This document shows positions 7,697 through 15,983 of a DNA stretch of 52,540 nucleotides, piece after piece. This stretch comes from Nostoc sp. T09 (GTDB lineage Bacteria; Cyanobacteriota; Cyanobacteriia; Cyanobacteriales; Nostocaceae): NCBI RefSeq assembly GCF_002154695.1, contig NZ_MTAV01000024.1, positions 1 through 52,540 of the forward strand, in the 5' to 3' direction. The notes under the pieces are model-generated. The model did no database searches and was not told the origin of the DNA. It was given only the letters and a program-made list of their open reading frames with translations. Within the stretch, counting starts at the first letter, position 1. Each line of letters begins with the position of its first letter. Both the position numbers and the translations under genes were made by a program.

Positions 7697-8439
7697 AGCG
7701 GGTTTTGATTTTGGGTGGAACCGGAGATGCGGTAGAATTAGCGGCTAGAGTCGCTAGTATCCCGCGAATCGAGGCGATCGCATCTTTAGCCGGTCGTACT
7801 CACCAACCATCAGTCCCGTCTGGTAGTGTCCGAATTGGGGGATTTGGTGGTGTAGCTGGATTGGCTAGCTATTTGCATGAGATGGAAATCAACTTTTTAA
7901 TAGATGCAACTCATCCCTTTGCTAGCCAAATTTCCTTTAATGCGGCGGCGGCGGCGATGAAAGTTGGTATAGCCCGTCTGATGTTAAACCGCCCTGTTTG
8001 GAAAAAGGTAAGTGGCGATCGCTGGCTTGAAGTTGATAATATTGCAGCCGCAGCCGCAGCGCTATCAAATCAAGCACAGCGAGTATTTTTAACTGTTGGT
8101 AGACAAGAACTCAACACCTTTGCGCACTTAAAAGGAATTTGGTTTTTGATGCGGGTGATCGATCCGCCTAACCCTGATGTATTGCTACCGCCAGGTTTGG
8201 TATTGTGCGATCGCGGTCCCTTTGCCTTGGATAATGAGCGAGAAATTCTCATTCACCACAAAATCGATACTATTGTCAGCAAAAATAGCGGTGGTGATGC
8301 CACTTACGCCAAGATTATTGCGGCGCGAGAACTGGGTGTCAAAGTCGTGATGGTAAACCGTCCAGCTACACCACCAGGGGAGCAAGTAAGTAACGTTGAA
8401 GATGCTGTGGCTTGGTTACTTGACAAATTGCACAATTAG
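7693..8439 (+). CDS. cobK: Precorrin-6A reductase (CobK/CbiJ)
   Basis: The 248-residue protein reduces the macrocycle of precorrin-6A with NAD(P)H during corrin ring synthesis in the cytoplasm. It shows the N-terminal nucleotide-binding LILGGTGDAVELA, the family signature DATHPFASQIS (about 73-83), FLTVGRQEL and the C-terminal SKNSGGDATYAKI block. Length is typical. The start ATG at 7693 overlaps the DUF1636 stop (ATGA), so both genes form one unit behind the cobalamin riboswitch. The following cobalamin genes lie 6 kb away, beyond an inserted block. Confidence 0.93.
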   Translation: MKRVLILGGTGDAVELAARVASIPRIEAIASLAGRTHQPSVPSGSVRIGGFGGVAGLASYLHEMEINFLIDATHPFASQISFNAAAAAMKVGIARLMLNRPVWKKVSGDRWLEVDNIAAAAAALSNQAQRVFLTVGRQELNTFAHLKGIWFLMRVIDPPNPDVLLPPGLVLCDRGPFALDNEREILIHHKIDTIVSKNSGGDATYAKIIAARELGVKVVMVNRPATPPGEQVSNVEDAVAWLLDKLHN

Positions 8440-8509
8440 TTTACTAACTATGTGATAGTGAATCAAATTCATAAAATGAAAGTGTTCACACTATCTAGAG
8501 GGTTGCTAC

Positions 8510-8686
8510 ATGGTGACGCAACGGCAACCACAGCAACCACACATTAACGAAACTCCAGCGTTGGAAAGCGGTGATAGATCGCCTCGCCACGAATTTGAGC
8601 GTCGCTATCAAGCTATGCCCGAACATCAGAAAGCTGAATTAATTGAAGGAGTCGTCCCTTCAATTTTTCACCTAACAATCGCCTAA
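8510..8686 (+). pseudogene. Truncated Uma2-family protein (N-terminal fragment)
   Basis: A 58-codon frame encodes an N-terminus typical of cyanobacterial Uma2 (DUF820) proteins: FERRYQAMPEHQKAELIEGVV. After that point the expected domain, normally about 130 more residues with the PD-(D/E)XK-like nuclease core, is missing. The frame instead reads PSIFHLTIA and stops. The loss of homology near 8658 marks a probable left junction of the inserted block. The remnant is unlikely to function. Confidence 0.75.
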
Positions 8687-8746
8687 CCCGCTGCTCGCGC
8701 CCGTGATAACAGCTTTTCCTTTGGTGTTGTTGCTGATCATTTCTCC

Positions 8747-10366
8747 TTACTCGGCGTCGGATTCCTGTAAACCGATTTCCCGGACTTTGAATTCTTCCAC
8801 GTCGGTCAACAAGAGATACTTCCTGATCAACTCTTCGTCAAACTCGGCACGGCGATTCATTTTGTTCAATAGATTTCGTCGTTGCTCCAGCACTTCCAGG
8901 TAAATGGATTGATAACCTTGTAATGAGTTTTGCCAGACGAAATTTGATTCTTCGAGTTGGCGATCAAAAAATTTCAGATCGATTTCGAGCTTCGAGAACA
9001 AATTATCCAAGTGTTCGTTTCGCGCCCGCTCTGGGCTGTATTTTTCTTCCAGAAAGCGAAGCGAAGCCTGCGCTAATTTTTTTTGAATGATGATTTCCTG
9101 CTTTTGTTCAGGGATAAGGGTGAACCTATCCTTGAGGTTTACTTTGCGGATCAGCCAGGGAAGCGTTAATCCTTGAAAAACCAGGGTCATTAGAATGACG
9201 ATAAACGTGATAAAGAGAATTAGGTCACGATAGGGAAACGGCTGTCCTGCTTGAGTGAGTATCGGGACGGAAAGTGCAGATGCCAGTGATACCACACCGC
9301 GCATTCCTGCCCAACCGAAAATCAGCGGACCTCTCCATCCCGGATTCGGGTCTGACACCGTGATAAAACGGCTCATGAATCTCATCAAAACAGAAGTTCC
9401 TAATGTGCAAAGCAGCCTGGTTACAATCAGCACGAAAGCGATGATCAATCCGTACCAAACGGCACTGCCTAAACTAATGTTTCCAAGTTGCCGAGTGACA
9501 AACGGCAACTCGAGTCCGATGAGCAAAAAAATCAATCCGTTCAGGACAAAGACCAGATTAGCCCATACATTTAAACCTTCAACCCGGCTCCGGTAACTCA
9601 GTAAACTATTGCGCTTGCTGGATAACAGAAGTCCACCACTGACGACCGCTAGCACGCCCGAAACATGAAAGTGTTCGGCAAAATAATACATACAGTAGGG
9701 CGTGACCAGTGATAAAACGATTTCGATGCTGGGCGTTGTGGGTAATAAACGATGAATGGCGTAGAAAATCAACCCGACAACGAGTCCGATCGAGATTCCC
9801 ATTAGAATAACGACAACGAAGTTGACGGCTGCCTCTTGAAAATGGAACTGTCCGGTGAGGACTGCCGCCAACGCGAAGCGAAACACGATCAGCGAGGAGG
9901 CATCGTTGAGCAAGCTTTCGCCTTCAATAATTCTGCCCAGGGATTTCGGCACGTTTACCCGCTGCATGATAGTCGTTGCGGAAACGGCATCAGGCGGTGA
10001 GATAATGCCACCCAAAAGAAAGCCCAGCGCTAACGTAAAACCGGGAATCAACGCACTGGAGACAACCGCGATCGCGCACGAAGTTAAGATGACAATCGGA
10101 AAAGCAAAACCGATGATTAACCCTCGCCATTTCCAGAATTCTTTCCACGAGACTTGCCATGCCGCTTCATAGAGCAGGGGTGGAAGAAAAATCAGGAAAA
10201 TTAGCTCTGGATTAATGGTGATATTTGAAAACGGAGCGATGAAACTCAGCGCGAGTCCGCCCAATACGAGTACGATCGGGTAAGCCAGTCGCAGCTGATT
10301 GGCGATCGTGACCAGTCCAAGAATGATCAAGATGAGGCAAATATATTGAATGAAAATGCCTTGCAT
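8747..10366 (-). CDS. Na+/H+ antiporter, NhaP/CPA1 type
   Basis: The 539-residue membrane protein has about 12 hydrophobic spans in its first 410 residues and a charged cytosolic tail to 539. CPA1 hallmarks are FLPPLLYEAAW, the ion-binding region SPPDAVSATTIMQRV and EGESLLNDASSLIVFR, LIGLELPF and GWAGMRGVVSLA. It should exchange Na+ (or K+) for H+ across the plasma membrane. Genes around it (cupin, alcohol dehydrogenase, AKR fragment) are unrelated in function. The base composition and codon choice look different from the neighbouring cobalamin genes, which supports acquisition by transfer. The Na+/H+ assignment is by family; the exact ion is not determined. Confidence 0.92.
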   Translation of the reverse strand: MQGIFIQYICLILIILGLVTIANQLRLAYPIVLVLGGLALSFIAPFSNITINPELIFLIFLPPLLYEAAWQVSWKEFWKWRGLIIGFAFPIVILTSCAIAVVSSALIPGFTLALGFLLGGIISPPDAVSATTIMQRVNVPKSLGRIIEGESLLNDASSLIVFRFALAAVLTGQFHFQEAAVNFVVVILMGISIGLVVGLIFYAIHRLLPTTPSIEIVLSLVTPYCMYYFAEHFHVSGVLAVVSGGLLLSSKRNSLLSYRSRVEGLNVWANLVFVLNGLIFLLIGLELPFVTRQLGNISLGSAVWYGLIIAFVLIVTRLLCTLGTSVLMRFMSRFITVSDPNPGWRGPLIFGWAGMRGVVSLASALSVPILTQAGQPFPYRDLILFITFIVILMTLVFQGLTLPWLIRKVNLKDRFTLIPEQKQEIIIQKKLAQASLRFLEEKYSPERARNEHLDNLFSKLEIDLKFFDRQLEESNFVWQNSLQGYQSIYLEVLEQRRNLLNKMNRRAEFDEELIRKYLLLTDVEEFKVREIGLQESDAE

Positions 10367-10378
10367 TAAGAGTTTTGT

Positions 10379-10531
10379 TTATTCACGAATAGATTTTTCC
10401 AAACGTCTCCAATCAGCGGCAGCAGACAAAAACGAACTCAGCATCAGCAGATCTCGTTTGTCCGCTGCATTTGAGCCGATATGCCGCGATTCCTTCGGAG
10501 TTGCGCTTTGCACTAATCGCTCCAGCAGGCA
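10379..10531 (-). pseudogene. Possible C-terminal gene fragment upstream of the antiporter
   Basis: Between the cupin stop and the antiporter start, the minus strand reads about 50 codons without a stop (LLERLVQSATPKESRHIG..., ending WRRLEKSIRE). It has no start codon with a ribosome-binding site and opens right after an in-frame TGA. The residue mix looks protein-like, so it may be the tail of a lost gene. No family is recognised. Confidence 0.25.
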
Positions 10532-11029
10532 TCAATCTTCAGCAGATTGCTTGCTGCTCCAAAAAAGTTGAAGCGCTGCCTCATCGACGATGTAAGCTGA
10601 CTCGCTATCCCTAATCACCCGTTTACCAAGCCGAGGAAAAACACCGACATCTAAGCGTCCTGCTTCTCCACCCATCAGGTATACAAGGTCTTCATTGAAT
10701 GGGTTACGAAGATGATGCGGTTGTTGAGGTAGCCCAAAACCCATAAAGTCTCCTGGTTCAACTTCGTATTCCCTATCTCCAATTTCCGCAATCCCTCGAC
10801 CTGACAAGATGTAAACCCATTCTTCTTCATTCTGGTGAGCGTGGTAAATGAAAGATTCCTTGCCCGGCGGTACACGAGCGATTGTCACACCAATGCGTTT
10901 AAGACCGACAGCACGCCCAAGAAACCGTAAATAAATTTCTGAATTGGGATTGAGCGGATGATGAAACTCAAACGCATCTATTGCATTAATGTCGGATGCT
11001 TTCAGCAGAGAATGTTGTTCGCCAGTCAC
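10532..11029 (-). CDS. Cupin-domain protein
   Basis: The 165-residue protein is a single-domain cupin. Motif 1 is IYHAHQNEEEWVYILSGRG with metal ligands H63, H65 and a nearby glutamate; motif 2 is PGDFMGFGLPQQPHHLRN with H105 or H106. Such proteins bind a metal and act as small enzymes or sugar/ligand-binding proteins; the substrate cannot be told from sequence. It is soluble, and on the same strand as the antiporter and the alcohol dehydrogenase. It belongs to the inserted block. Confidence 0.85.
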   Translation of the reverse strand: MTGEQHSLLKASDINAIDAFEFHHPLNPNSEIYLRFLGRAVGLKRIGVTIARVPPGKESFIYHAHQNEEEWVYILSGRGIAEIGDREYEVEPGDFMGFGLPQQPHHLRNPFNEDLVYLMGGEAGRLDVGVFPRLGKRVIRDSESAYIVDEAALQLFWSSKQSAED

Positions 11030-11213
11030 GTTGATGTTCTCCTATCAAGTTGGCAAAGGGTCTGAATACCACAATAAAGCCTAAACCGCTCCGCAGACAC
11101 CCTTCACCTACTACCCTACCGAAACCTCAAATTCAATCTTGAACAATGAGAGATGTCATTTTTCAATGTTTGCGCGTTTGCATTTTGATTTCTCCTTCGA
11201 GGTTTCACCTCGG

Positions 11214-12263
11214 TTATTCAGATTTAAGAGATGCCATATCAATCACGAAGCGGTACTTCACATCGGACTTGAGCAGGCGATCGTAGGCTTCGTTGACCTT
11301 CTGGATGGGGACAACTTCGACATCAGCAGTGATGCTGTGTTCACCGCAAAAGTCAAGCATCTCCTGGGTTTCGGCAATGCCGCCAATGCTAGAGCCGGAG
11401 AGACTGCGGCGGGCCATAATGAGGCTGAATGCCGCAACATCCAGGGGCTTTTCGGGTGCGCCGACCAAAGTGATGTTGCCGTCGAGGCGGAGCAGGTTGA
11501 GGTAGGCGTTGATGTCGTGTTTGGCGGAGACGGTGTCAAGGATGAAATCGAAGCTGCCCGCGTGTTTCTGCATTTCGTCGGCATTGCGGGAGACAACCAC
11601 TTCATCAGCACCGAGGCGAAGCGCGTCTTCTGTCTTGTCTGGCGAGGTGGTGAAGACAACGACATGAGTACCGAACGCATGGGCAAATTTCACCGCCATG
11701 TGTCCCAGCCCACCAAGACCAACCACGCCAACCTTTTTGCCCTCGGAAACACCCCAATGGCGTAGCGGTGAATAGGTTGTAATCCCAGCGCAAAGGAGTG
11801 GTGCAACTCCAGCCAGGTCGAGATTGTCTGGGACGCGCAGAACGAAACGTTCATCGGCGACAATGCTATTGGAGTAGCCGCCATAAGTGACTCCTCCCAG
11901 GTGCTTGTCTGGGGAGTTGTAGGTGAGGATCGTATTTTGGCAAAACTGCTCAAGTCCAGCCTTGCAATGGGGGCAGGTCAAATCCGAATCGACCATACAG
12001 CCGATCGCCGCCAGATCGCCGGGTTTGTACTTCGTAACTGCCGAGCCAACCTCCGTGACACGGCCCACGATCTCATGACCGGGAACGATCGGGTAGACCG
12101 TGCCGCCCCACTCGTTCCGCACTGAATGGAGATCGGAGTGACAGATACCGCAGAAGAGAATTTCAATCTGAACGTCGTGTTCAATTAGATCGCGCCGCTT
12201 GATTTGGGTAGAGGCCAGGGGTGATGTTGCACTGGCTGCGGCATAAGCTTTCGTGTTGTACAT
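11214..12263 (-). CDS. Zinc-dependent NAD(P) alcohol dehydrogenase (YahK/cinnamyl-ADH-like)
   Basis: The 349-residue medium-chain dehydrogenase oxidises alcohols or reduces aldehydes. Catalytic zinc ligands are visible in FCGICHSDLH (C38) and PGHEIVG (H63-E64), and the Rossmann motif is GVVGLGGLGHMAVKFAHAFG. The structural-zinc loop reads VDSDLTCPHCKAGLEQFC: three of the four usual cysteines (97, 100, 108) are present, but the first is Asp94. This could weaken structural zinc binding or be a tolerated substitution. The gene lies beside a broken aldo/keto reductase and a divergent AraC regulator, a common arrangement for aldehyde-handling genes. Confidence 0.9.
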   Translation of the reverse strand: MYNTKAYAAASATSPLASTQIKRRDLIEHDVQIEILFCGICHSDLHSVRNEWGGTVYPIVPGHEIVGRVTEVGSAVTKYKPGDLAAIGCMVDSDLTCPHCKAGLEQFCQNTILTYNSPDKHLGGVTYGGYSNSIVADERFVLRVPDNLDLAGVAPLLCAGITTYSPLRHWGVSEGKKVGVVGLGGLGHMAVKFAHAFGTHVVVFTTSPDKTEDALRLGADEVVVSRNADEMQKHAGSFDFILDTVSAKHDINAYLNLLRLDGNITLVGAPEKPLDVAAFSLIMARRSLSGSSIGGIAETQEMLDFCGEHSITADVEVVPIQKVNEAYDRLLKSDVKYRFVIDMASLKSE

Positions 12264-12409
12264 AAATGGATGCTCCTATTGGTTTACGTGTAGTGTCTGG
12301 TATTGCATGTCACTGACCTGTTCGATCCAGTCCACGGTATTGCCGTATTCTCAACAGACTGTTCAACAGTAGGAAGCACACGGAACTGCCTTTTGAACGG
12401 TGCTGCATT

Positions 12410-13102
12410 CTACCAGGCGTAAGCCTTAGGTGCCTCGCCGCCGGGTCCGGGCCAAATCTCGTCGAGCTGTCGGAGCATCTCGTCTGAGAGGGATATCTCC
12501 AAGGCCCGCAGGCTCTCGGTCAGTTGCTCCACGGTGCGTGGCCCGACGATCGGAGCCGTGACGGCAGGGTTGTGCAGCAGCCAGGCCAGTGCGACATCCG
12601 CAGGGACTTCACCAAGCTCCTGACATAGCGCTTCATAGGACTTTAGCTGCGAGAGATGCTGCTCGATCTGCTGCTGCATCCGCGAGTCGGCCCGACGGCC
12701 CTCGGTGGCCTTACGCAACAACCCGCCCAGCAGCCCACCACCGAGAGGACTCCAGGGAATGAGGCCCAGGTCGTAGTGCCGGCAGGCAGGGATTACCTCC
12801 AGTTCAATCGTGCGGGCGTTTAGGTTATAGAGACTCTGCTCGGACACCAAGCCCATGAAGTGGCGACCCTCGGCGGCGCATTGTGCGGTAGCGATATCCC
12901 AGCCAGCGAAGTTGCTGCTGCCGACGTAGATCACCTTGCCTTGCTGTACCAGGAGTTCCATTGCCTGCCAAATCTCCTCCCAGGGCGTGCGTCGATCAAT
13001 GTGGTGCATTTGGTAGAGGTCGATGTGATCGGTCTGTAACCGACGCAGGCTGTCCTTTCTATTGAATAAAAATCTAGAATGTTTACAAGAAGCTGGAATC
13101 AT
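12410..13102 (-). pseudogene. Aldo/keto reductase, 5'-truncated
   Basis: The frame gives 230 residues, while the family is usually about 320-340. Homology starts abruptly at DSLRRLQTDHIDLYQMH and runs to the normal end (WPGPGGEAPKAYAW). The catalytic Asp, Tyr and Lys, which lie in the missing N-terminal third, are gone; only the histidine of YQMH remains. The first 16 residues (MIPASCKHSRFLFN...) look like junk read from flanking AT-rich DNA, so a deletion junction lies near 13060. The GC content of this gene is visibly higher than that of the flanking DNA. Confidence 0.85.
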
Positions 13103-13193
13103 TTTTCATCGCTTTAGCTTCATTGTAAGAATCTTGAAGGGCAAGCAATAGAACAATCGTCTAAAATTGTTGTACAATCCTGCAAATTTAGAA

Positions 13194-14177
13194 ATGAACG
13201 CTGCCAAAACGAGTGAAAAGTCCGATATGGATTTAATGAACGACCCGCAGGCAAAGCGTGAGGCAGAAAGGGCGCAAGCCAATAGAGAAGAACTGACTGA
13301 GCGGATTGCCCAGGCTATTCGTCATGATGGGACGATTGAGCCGCTTTCTGGATTGCACTTCAACCGCTCCTCCTCGCCTTCGGAATGCGTTCATAGTGTT
13401 TCTATACCTGCCTTTTGTGTGATCGCTCAAGGCAGCAAAGAAGTCCTGCTGGGCAGCGATCGCTATCAGTACGACCCTATGCATTATCTGCTTGCTACAG
13501 TCGAACTGCCGATTGCTAGCCAAATTCTGGAAGCGTCCAAAGAGCAACCGTACCTTAGCCTTCGCCTCGATCTCGACCCTACCCTTGTCGGTTCAGTCAT
13601 GGTTGAGGCAGGGCATCCCTCATCGCGCAGCCGTGCTGATGTGAAAGCGATTGACGTAAGTCCTTTGGATGCAAATCTGTTGGACGCTGTGGTGCGGCTC
13701 GTCAGGCTTCTAGATTCCCCTGCTGAAGCTCATGTTCTCGCACCACTAATTAAGCGGGAAATCATTTACCGACTCCTGATGGGAGAGCAAGGTGGAAGGC
13801 TGCGTCAGATTGCTGTTCTGGGTGGCTACACCCACCACATCGCCAGAGCCGTTGATCGCCTTCGGAAAGACTTTAACCAGCCGCTTCGGATTGAAGATAT
13901 TGCACGAGAGTTTGGAATGAGTGTCTCGGGCTTTCACCATCACTTCAAGTCTGTCACAGCAATGAGTCCTTTGCAGTTCCAGAAACAACTGCGGCTCCAG
14001 GAGGCTCGCCGTCTAATGCTGGGGCAAAACCTTGATGCTACCAGTGCTGCCTACCATGTGGGGTATGATGATGCCTCGCATTTCAACCGGGAGTATAAGC
14101 GGCTCTTTGGTGCACCACCGATGCGCGATGTGGAGCGGCTGCGAGAAGCTGTTAGGGAGACAGCTAGTTCAATATGA
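13194..14177 (+). CDS. AraC family transcriptional regulator
   Basis: The protein (about 327 residues from ATG 13194) has an N-terminal AraC_N-type (PF06719) ligand-binding region with PAFCVIAQGSKEVLLGSDRY and YLLATVELPI, and a C-terminal double helix-turn-helix (IEDIAREFGMSVSGFHHHFK, then DATSAAYHVGYDDASHFNREYKRLFG). Regulators of this subgroup usually sit beside oxidoreductase genes and activate them. Here the divergent neighbour is the broken aldo/keto reductase, followed by the alcohol dehydrogenase. The frame opens at TTG 13167, but the ATG at 13194 is a better start. ATTGT-TGT-ACAAT at 13166-13178 is a possible operator. Confidence 0.88.
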   Translation: MNAAKTSEKSDMDLMNDPQAKREAERAQANREELTERIAQAIRHDGTIEPLSGLHFNRSSSPSECVHSVSIPAFCVIAQGSKEVLLGSDRYQYDPMHYLLATVELPIASQILEASKEQPYLSLRLDLDPTLVGSVMVEAGHPSSRSRADVKAIDVSPLDANLLDAVVRLVRLLDSPAEAHVLAPLIKREIIYRLLMGEQGGRLRQIAVLGGYTHHIARAVDRLRKDFNQPLRIEDIAREFGMSVSGFHHHFKSVTAMSPLQFQKQLRLQEARRLMLGQNLDATSAAYHVGYDDASHFNREYKRLFGAPPMRDVERLREAVRETASSI

Positions 14178-14495
14178 TTTCCTCAAGACGTCCTAATCTT
14201 GCCAGAAATCGTTAAAACATTGTGGAGACAGATCTGTGTAGCGCACCGTATGCTGAATGTTTTTGTGTCCTTTGATAAATGATCATATAGCGGTTTCCAG
14301 TCTGCTAAAGTAAGAAGTTATCCGTGGTCATCTGTGGTTAATTACTTCTTCTTGTACCTCACTGGGTTGTAAAACGCTATAAACGCCGATAAAAAATAAT
14401 GGATGCAAGAGACTCCATGAGCTGCGCTCACAAGGAACAATGAAAATCTTAACCCTTCCTTCTCTTCTGCCTCCTACCCTATGTTCAAGGCAGGT
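14178..14495. other. Intergenic region with imperfect inverted repeat
   Basis: No gene is seen. The repeat at 14286-14381 fills much of it. It separates the inserted block from cobL, so a right junction of the block may lie here or at the AraC stop. Confidence 0.5.
14286..14381. repeat. Imperfect inverted repeat, MITE-like
   Basis: Outer arms TATAGCGGTTT and AAAACGCTATA, and inner arms AAGAAGT (14312-14318) and ACTTCTT (14344-14350), fold a 96-bp element. Its centre carries TCATCTGTGGTT, also found in the repeat at 21436-21499. Confidence 0.45.
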
Positions 14496-15743
14496 TTATT
14501 GGAAAAGAAATGATTGATGTGTGGCTGAAGATTTTACTACTACCCACTGTGTAACAGGTGCCATTCCTCGCCAGCCTAAAAATTTACCAATCGGTTCCGC
14601 ACGTTGGATTGCAATGCGGGTGAAATTTCCACCAACTTGTTCATACCATTTAAATAAGGTTTGCTCGCCCTCAATTGTGACGACATTTGCTACTAAACGT
14701 CCACCAGGCTTTAATGCTGACCAACAAATATCAAATAAACCATCGGCTGTTACTCCCCCACCTATGAAAATAGCGTCAGGTTGGGGTAAATCTTTGAGAG
14801 CATTTGGCGCTTTCCCAGCAATAATTTGCAGATTTGGTACACCTAAAGCAGCAGCATTATCGGCAATGTAGCGTAGCCTAGATGAGTTTTGTTCAATAGC
14901 GATCGCTCGACATCTCGGATGAGTCCGCATCCATTCTATAGAGATTGAACCACAACCCGCGCCAACATCCCATAGTAGTTGTCCTGGTGTGGGTGCTAGG
15001 GTAGCTAGGGTAATCGCTCTAACTTCATGCTTCGTTAACTGTCCATCGTGGTGATAGGCGTTATCTGGCAATCCTGCGATTCTGGGTAAAGATACGACAC
15101 CAGCATCGGCAAGACAATCAACTGCGATCGCATTTAAAGCAGCAATATCTATTTCACTCCAAGTTGCAGCTATACCTTCTACAATGCGTTCCTGTGTTCC
15201 ACCCATCCGTTCTAAAACTGTCATTTTGCTGCCACCATAGCCCCGTTTTGTCAAAATTTCTGCCACAATCGCGGGTGTATCTTTGCCTTCACTCAAAATC
15301 AGTAGCCGCGCCCCAGGATAGATGTAAGACTGGATCGCGGAAACTGGACGACCGCACAAGCTAAGGGTTTCCACTTCCGTTAATGACCATCCCAGTCTGG
15401 CACAGGCGAGACTGAAGGTTGAAGGTGCAGGGATAATCGTGATTTGAGAGAGGGGAATTTGCTTGGTTAATGTTACACCAATGCCGTAACACATGGGATC
15501 GCCACTAGCCAGTACGCATACAGATTGACCGCGACGTTTGATAATTTCGGCTACTGAGGCGCTAATGGGGGAAGTCCAGACGATTTTCTGGCGTTGGTCG
15601 TGACTAGGAAGCATTGCCAAATGGCGATCGCCTCCTACTATAACTTCAGCTTGGTCTATTAGGAAACGGGCGATCGCACTTAACCCCTGTAACCCATCTT
15701 CGCCAACGCCTACGATAGAAAGCCATTTATGTAAGTCTATCAA
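14496..15743 (-). CDS. cobL: Bifunctional cobalt-precorrin C5/C15 methyltransferase-decarboxylase (CbiE-CbiT, CobL)
   Basis: The 415-residue fusion contains CbiE (about 1-205: LSIVGVGEDGLQGLSA, ASGDPMCYGIG) and CbiT (about 215-400: GQLLWDVGAGCGSISIEWMRTHP, AIFIGGGVT). It methylates C5 and C15 of the precorrin and removes the C12 acetate carboxyl to give precorrin-8X, the substrate of CobH encoded nearby. The length matches cyanobacterial fused enzymes. It is transcribed away from cobG; about 110 bp lie between its start and the compact riboswitch of the cobG unit. No riboswitch is visible for this gene. Confidence 0.93.
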   Translation of the reverse strand: MIDLHKWLSIVGVGEDGLQGLSAIARFLIDQAEVIVGGDRHLAMLPSHDQRQKIVWTSPISASVAEIIKRRGQSVCVLASGDPMCYGIGVTLTKQIPLSQITIIPAPSTFSLACARLGWSLTEVETLSLCGRPVSAIQSYIYPGARLLILSEGKDTPAIVAEILTKRGYGGSKMTVLERMGGTQERIVEGIAATWSEIDIAALNAIAVDCLADAGVVSLPRIAGLPDNAYHHDGQLTKHEVRAITLATLAPTPGQLLWDVGAGCGSISIEWMRTHPRCRAIAIEQNSSRLRYIADNAAALGVPNLQIIAGKAPNALKDLPQPDAIFIGGGVTADGLFDICWSALKPGGRLVANVVTIEGEQTLFKWYEQVGGNFTRIAIQRAEPIGKFLGWRGMAPVTQWVVVKSSATHQSFLFQ

Positions 15744-15849
15744 TGAAGTTTTAGATCTATAGCTCGATTAAAAAAATGTTATCAGGTGATGAAAATTATG
15801 AAGCATCGAGAATTCTTACAGGGTTCTCATGCTAAATTACTAAAGCTTA

Positions 15850-15917
15850 GAGTTGGGAAACTCCGGTGAAATTCCGGGACTGTGCCGCAGCTGTCAAGTA
15901 AGTCAGAATGCCAACTC
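15850..15917 (+). promoter_or_regulatory. Compact cobalamin riboswitch upstream of cobG
   Basis: GAGTTGG (15850-15856) pairs with CCAACTC (15911-15917). Between them are GGGAAACTCCGGTGAAATTC, a CCGG stem, the B12-box-like CTGTGCCGCAGCTGTCA and AAGTCAGAATGCC. This is the cobalamin core in only 68 nt, against about 130 nt for the element at 7097. The B12 box differs from the usual consensus at a few positions. It ends 52 bases before the proposed cobG ribosome-binding site. Confidence 0.85.
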
Positions 15918-15983
15918 TCAGGCTGTCCTGAAAAGACATATATCATCTACATCCTTGCGTTGCACGGGGAAGGAGTTCGAGTT

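Noticed and set aside
9255-10172. Plus-strand frames across the antiporter
   Set aside because: They are antisense to a complete membrane protein with clear CPA1 motifs.
11139-11765. 208-codon plus-strand frame across the alcohol dehydrogenase gene
   Set aside because: It is antisense to a well-supported dehydrogenase in a GC-rich stretch, where long shadow frames are expected, and it matches no family.
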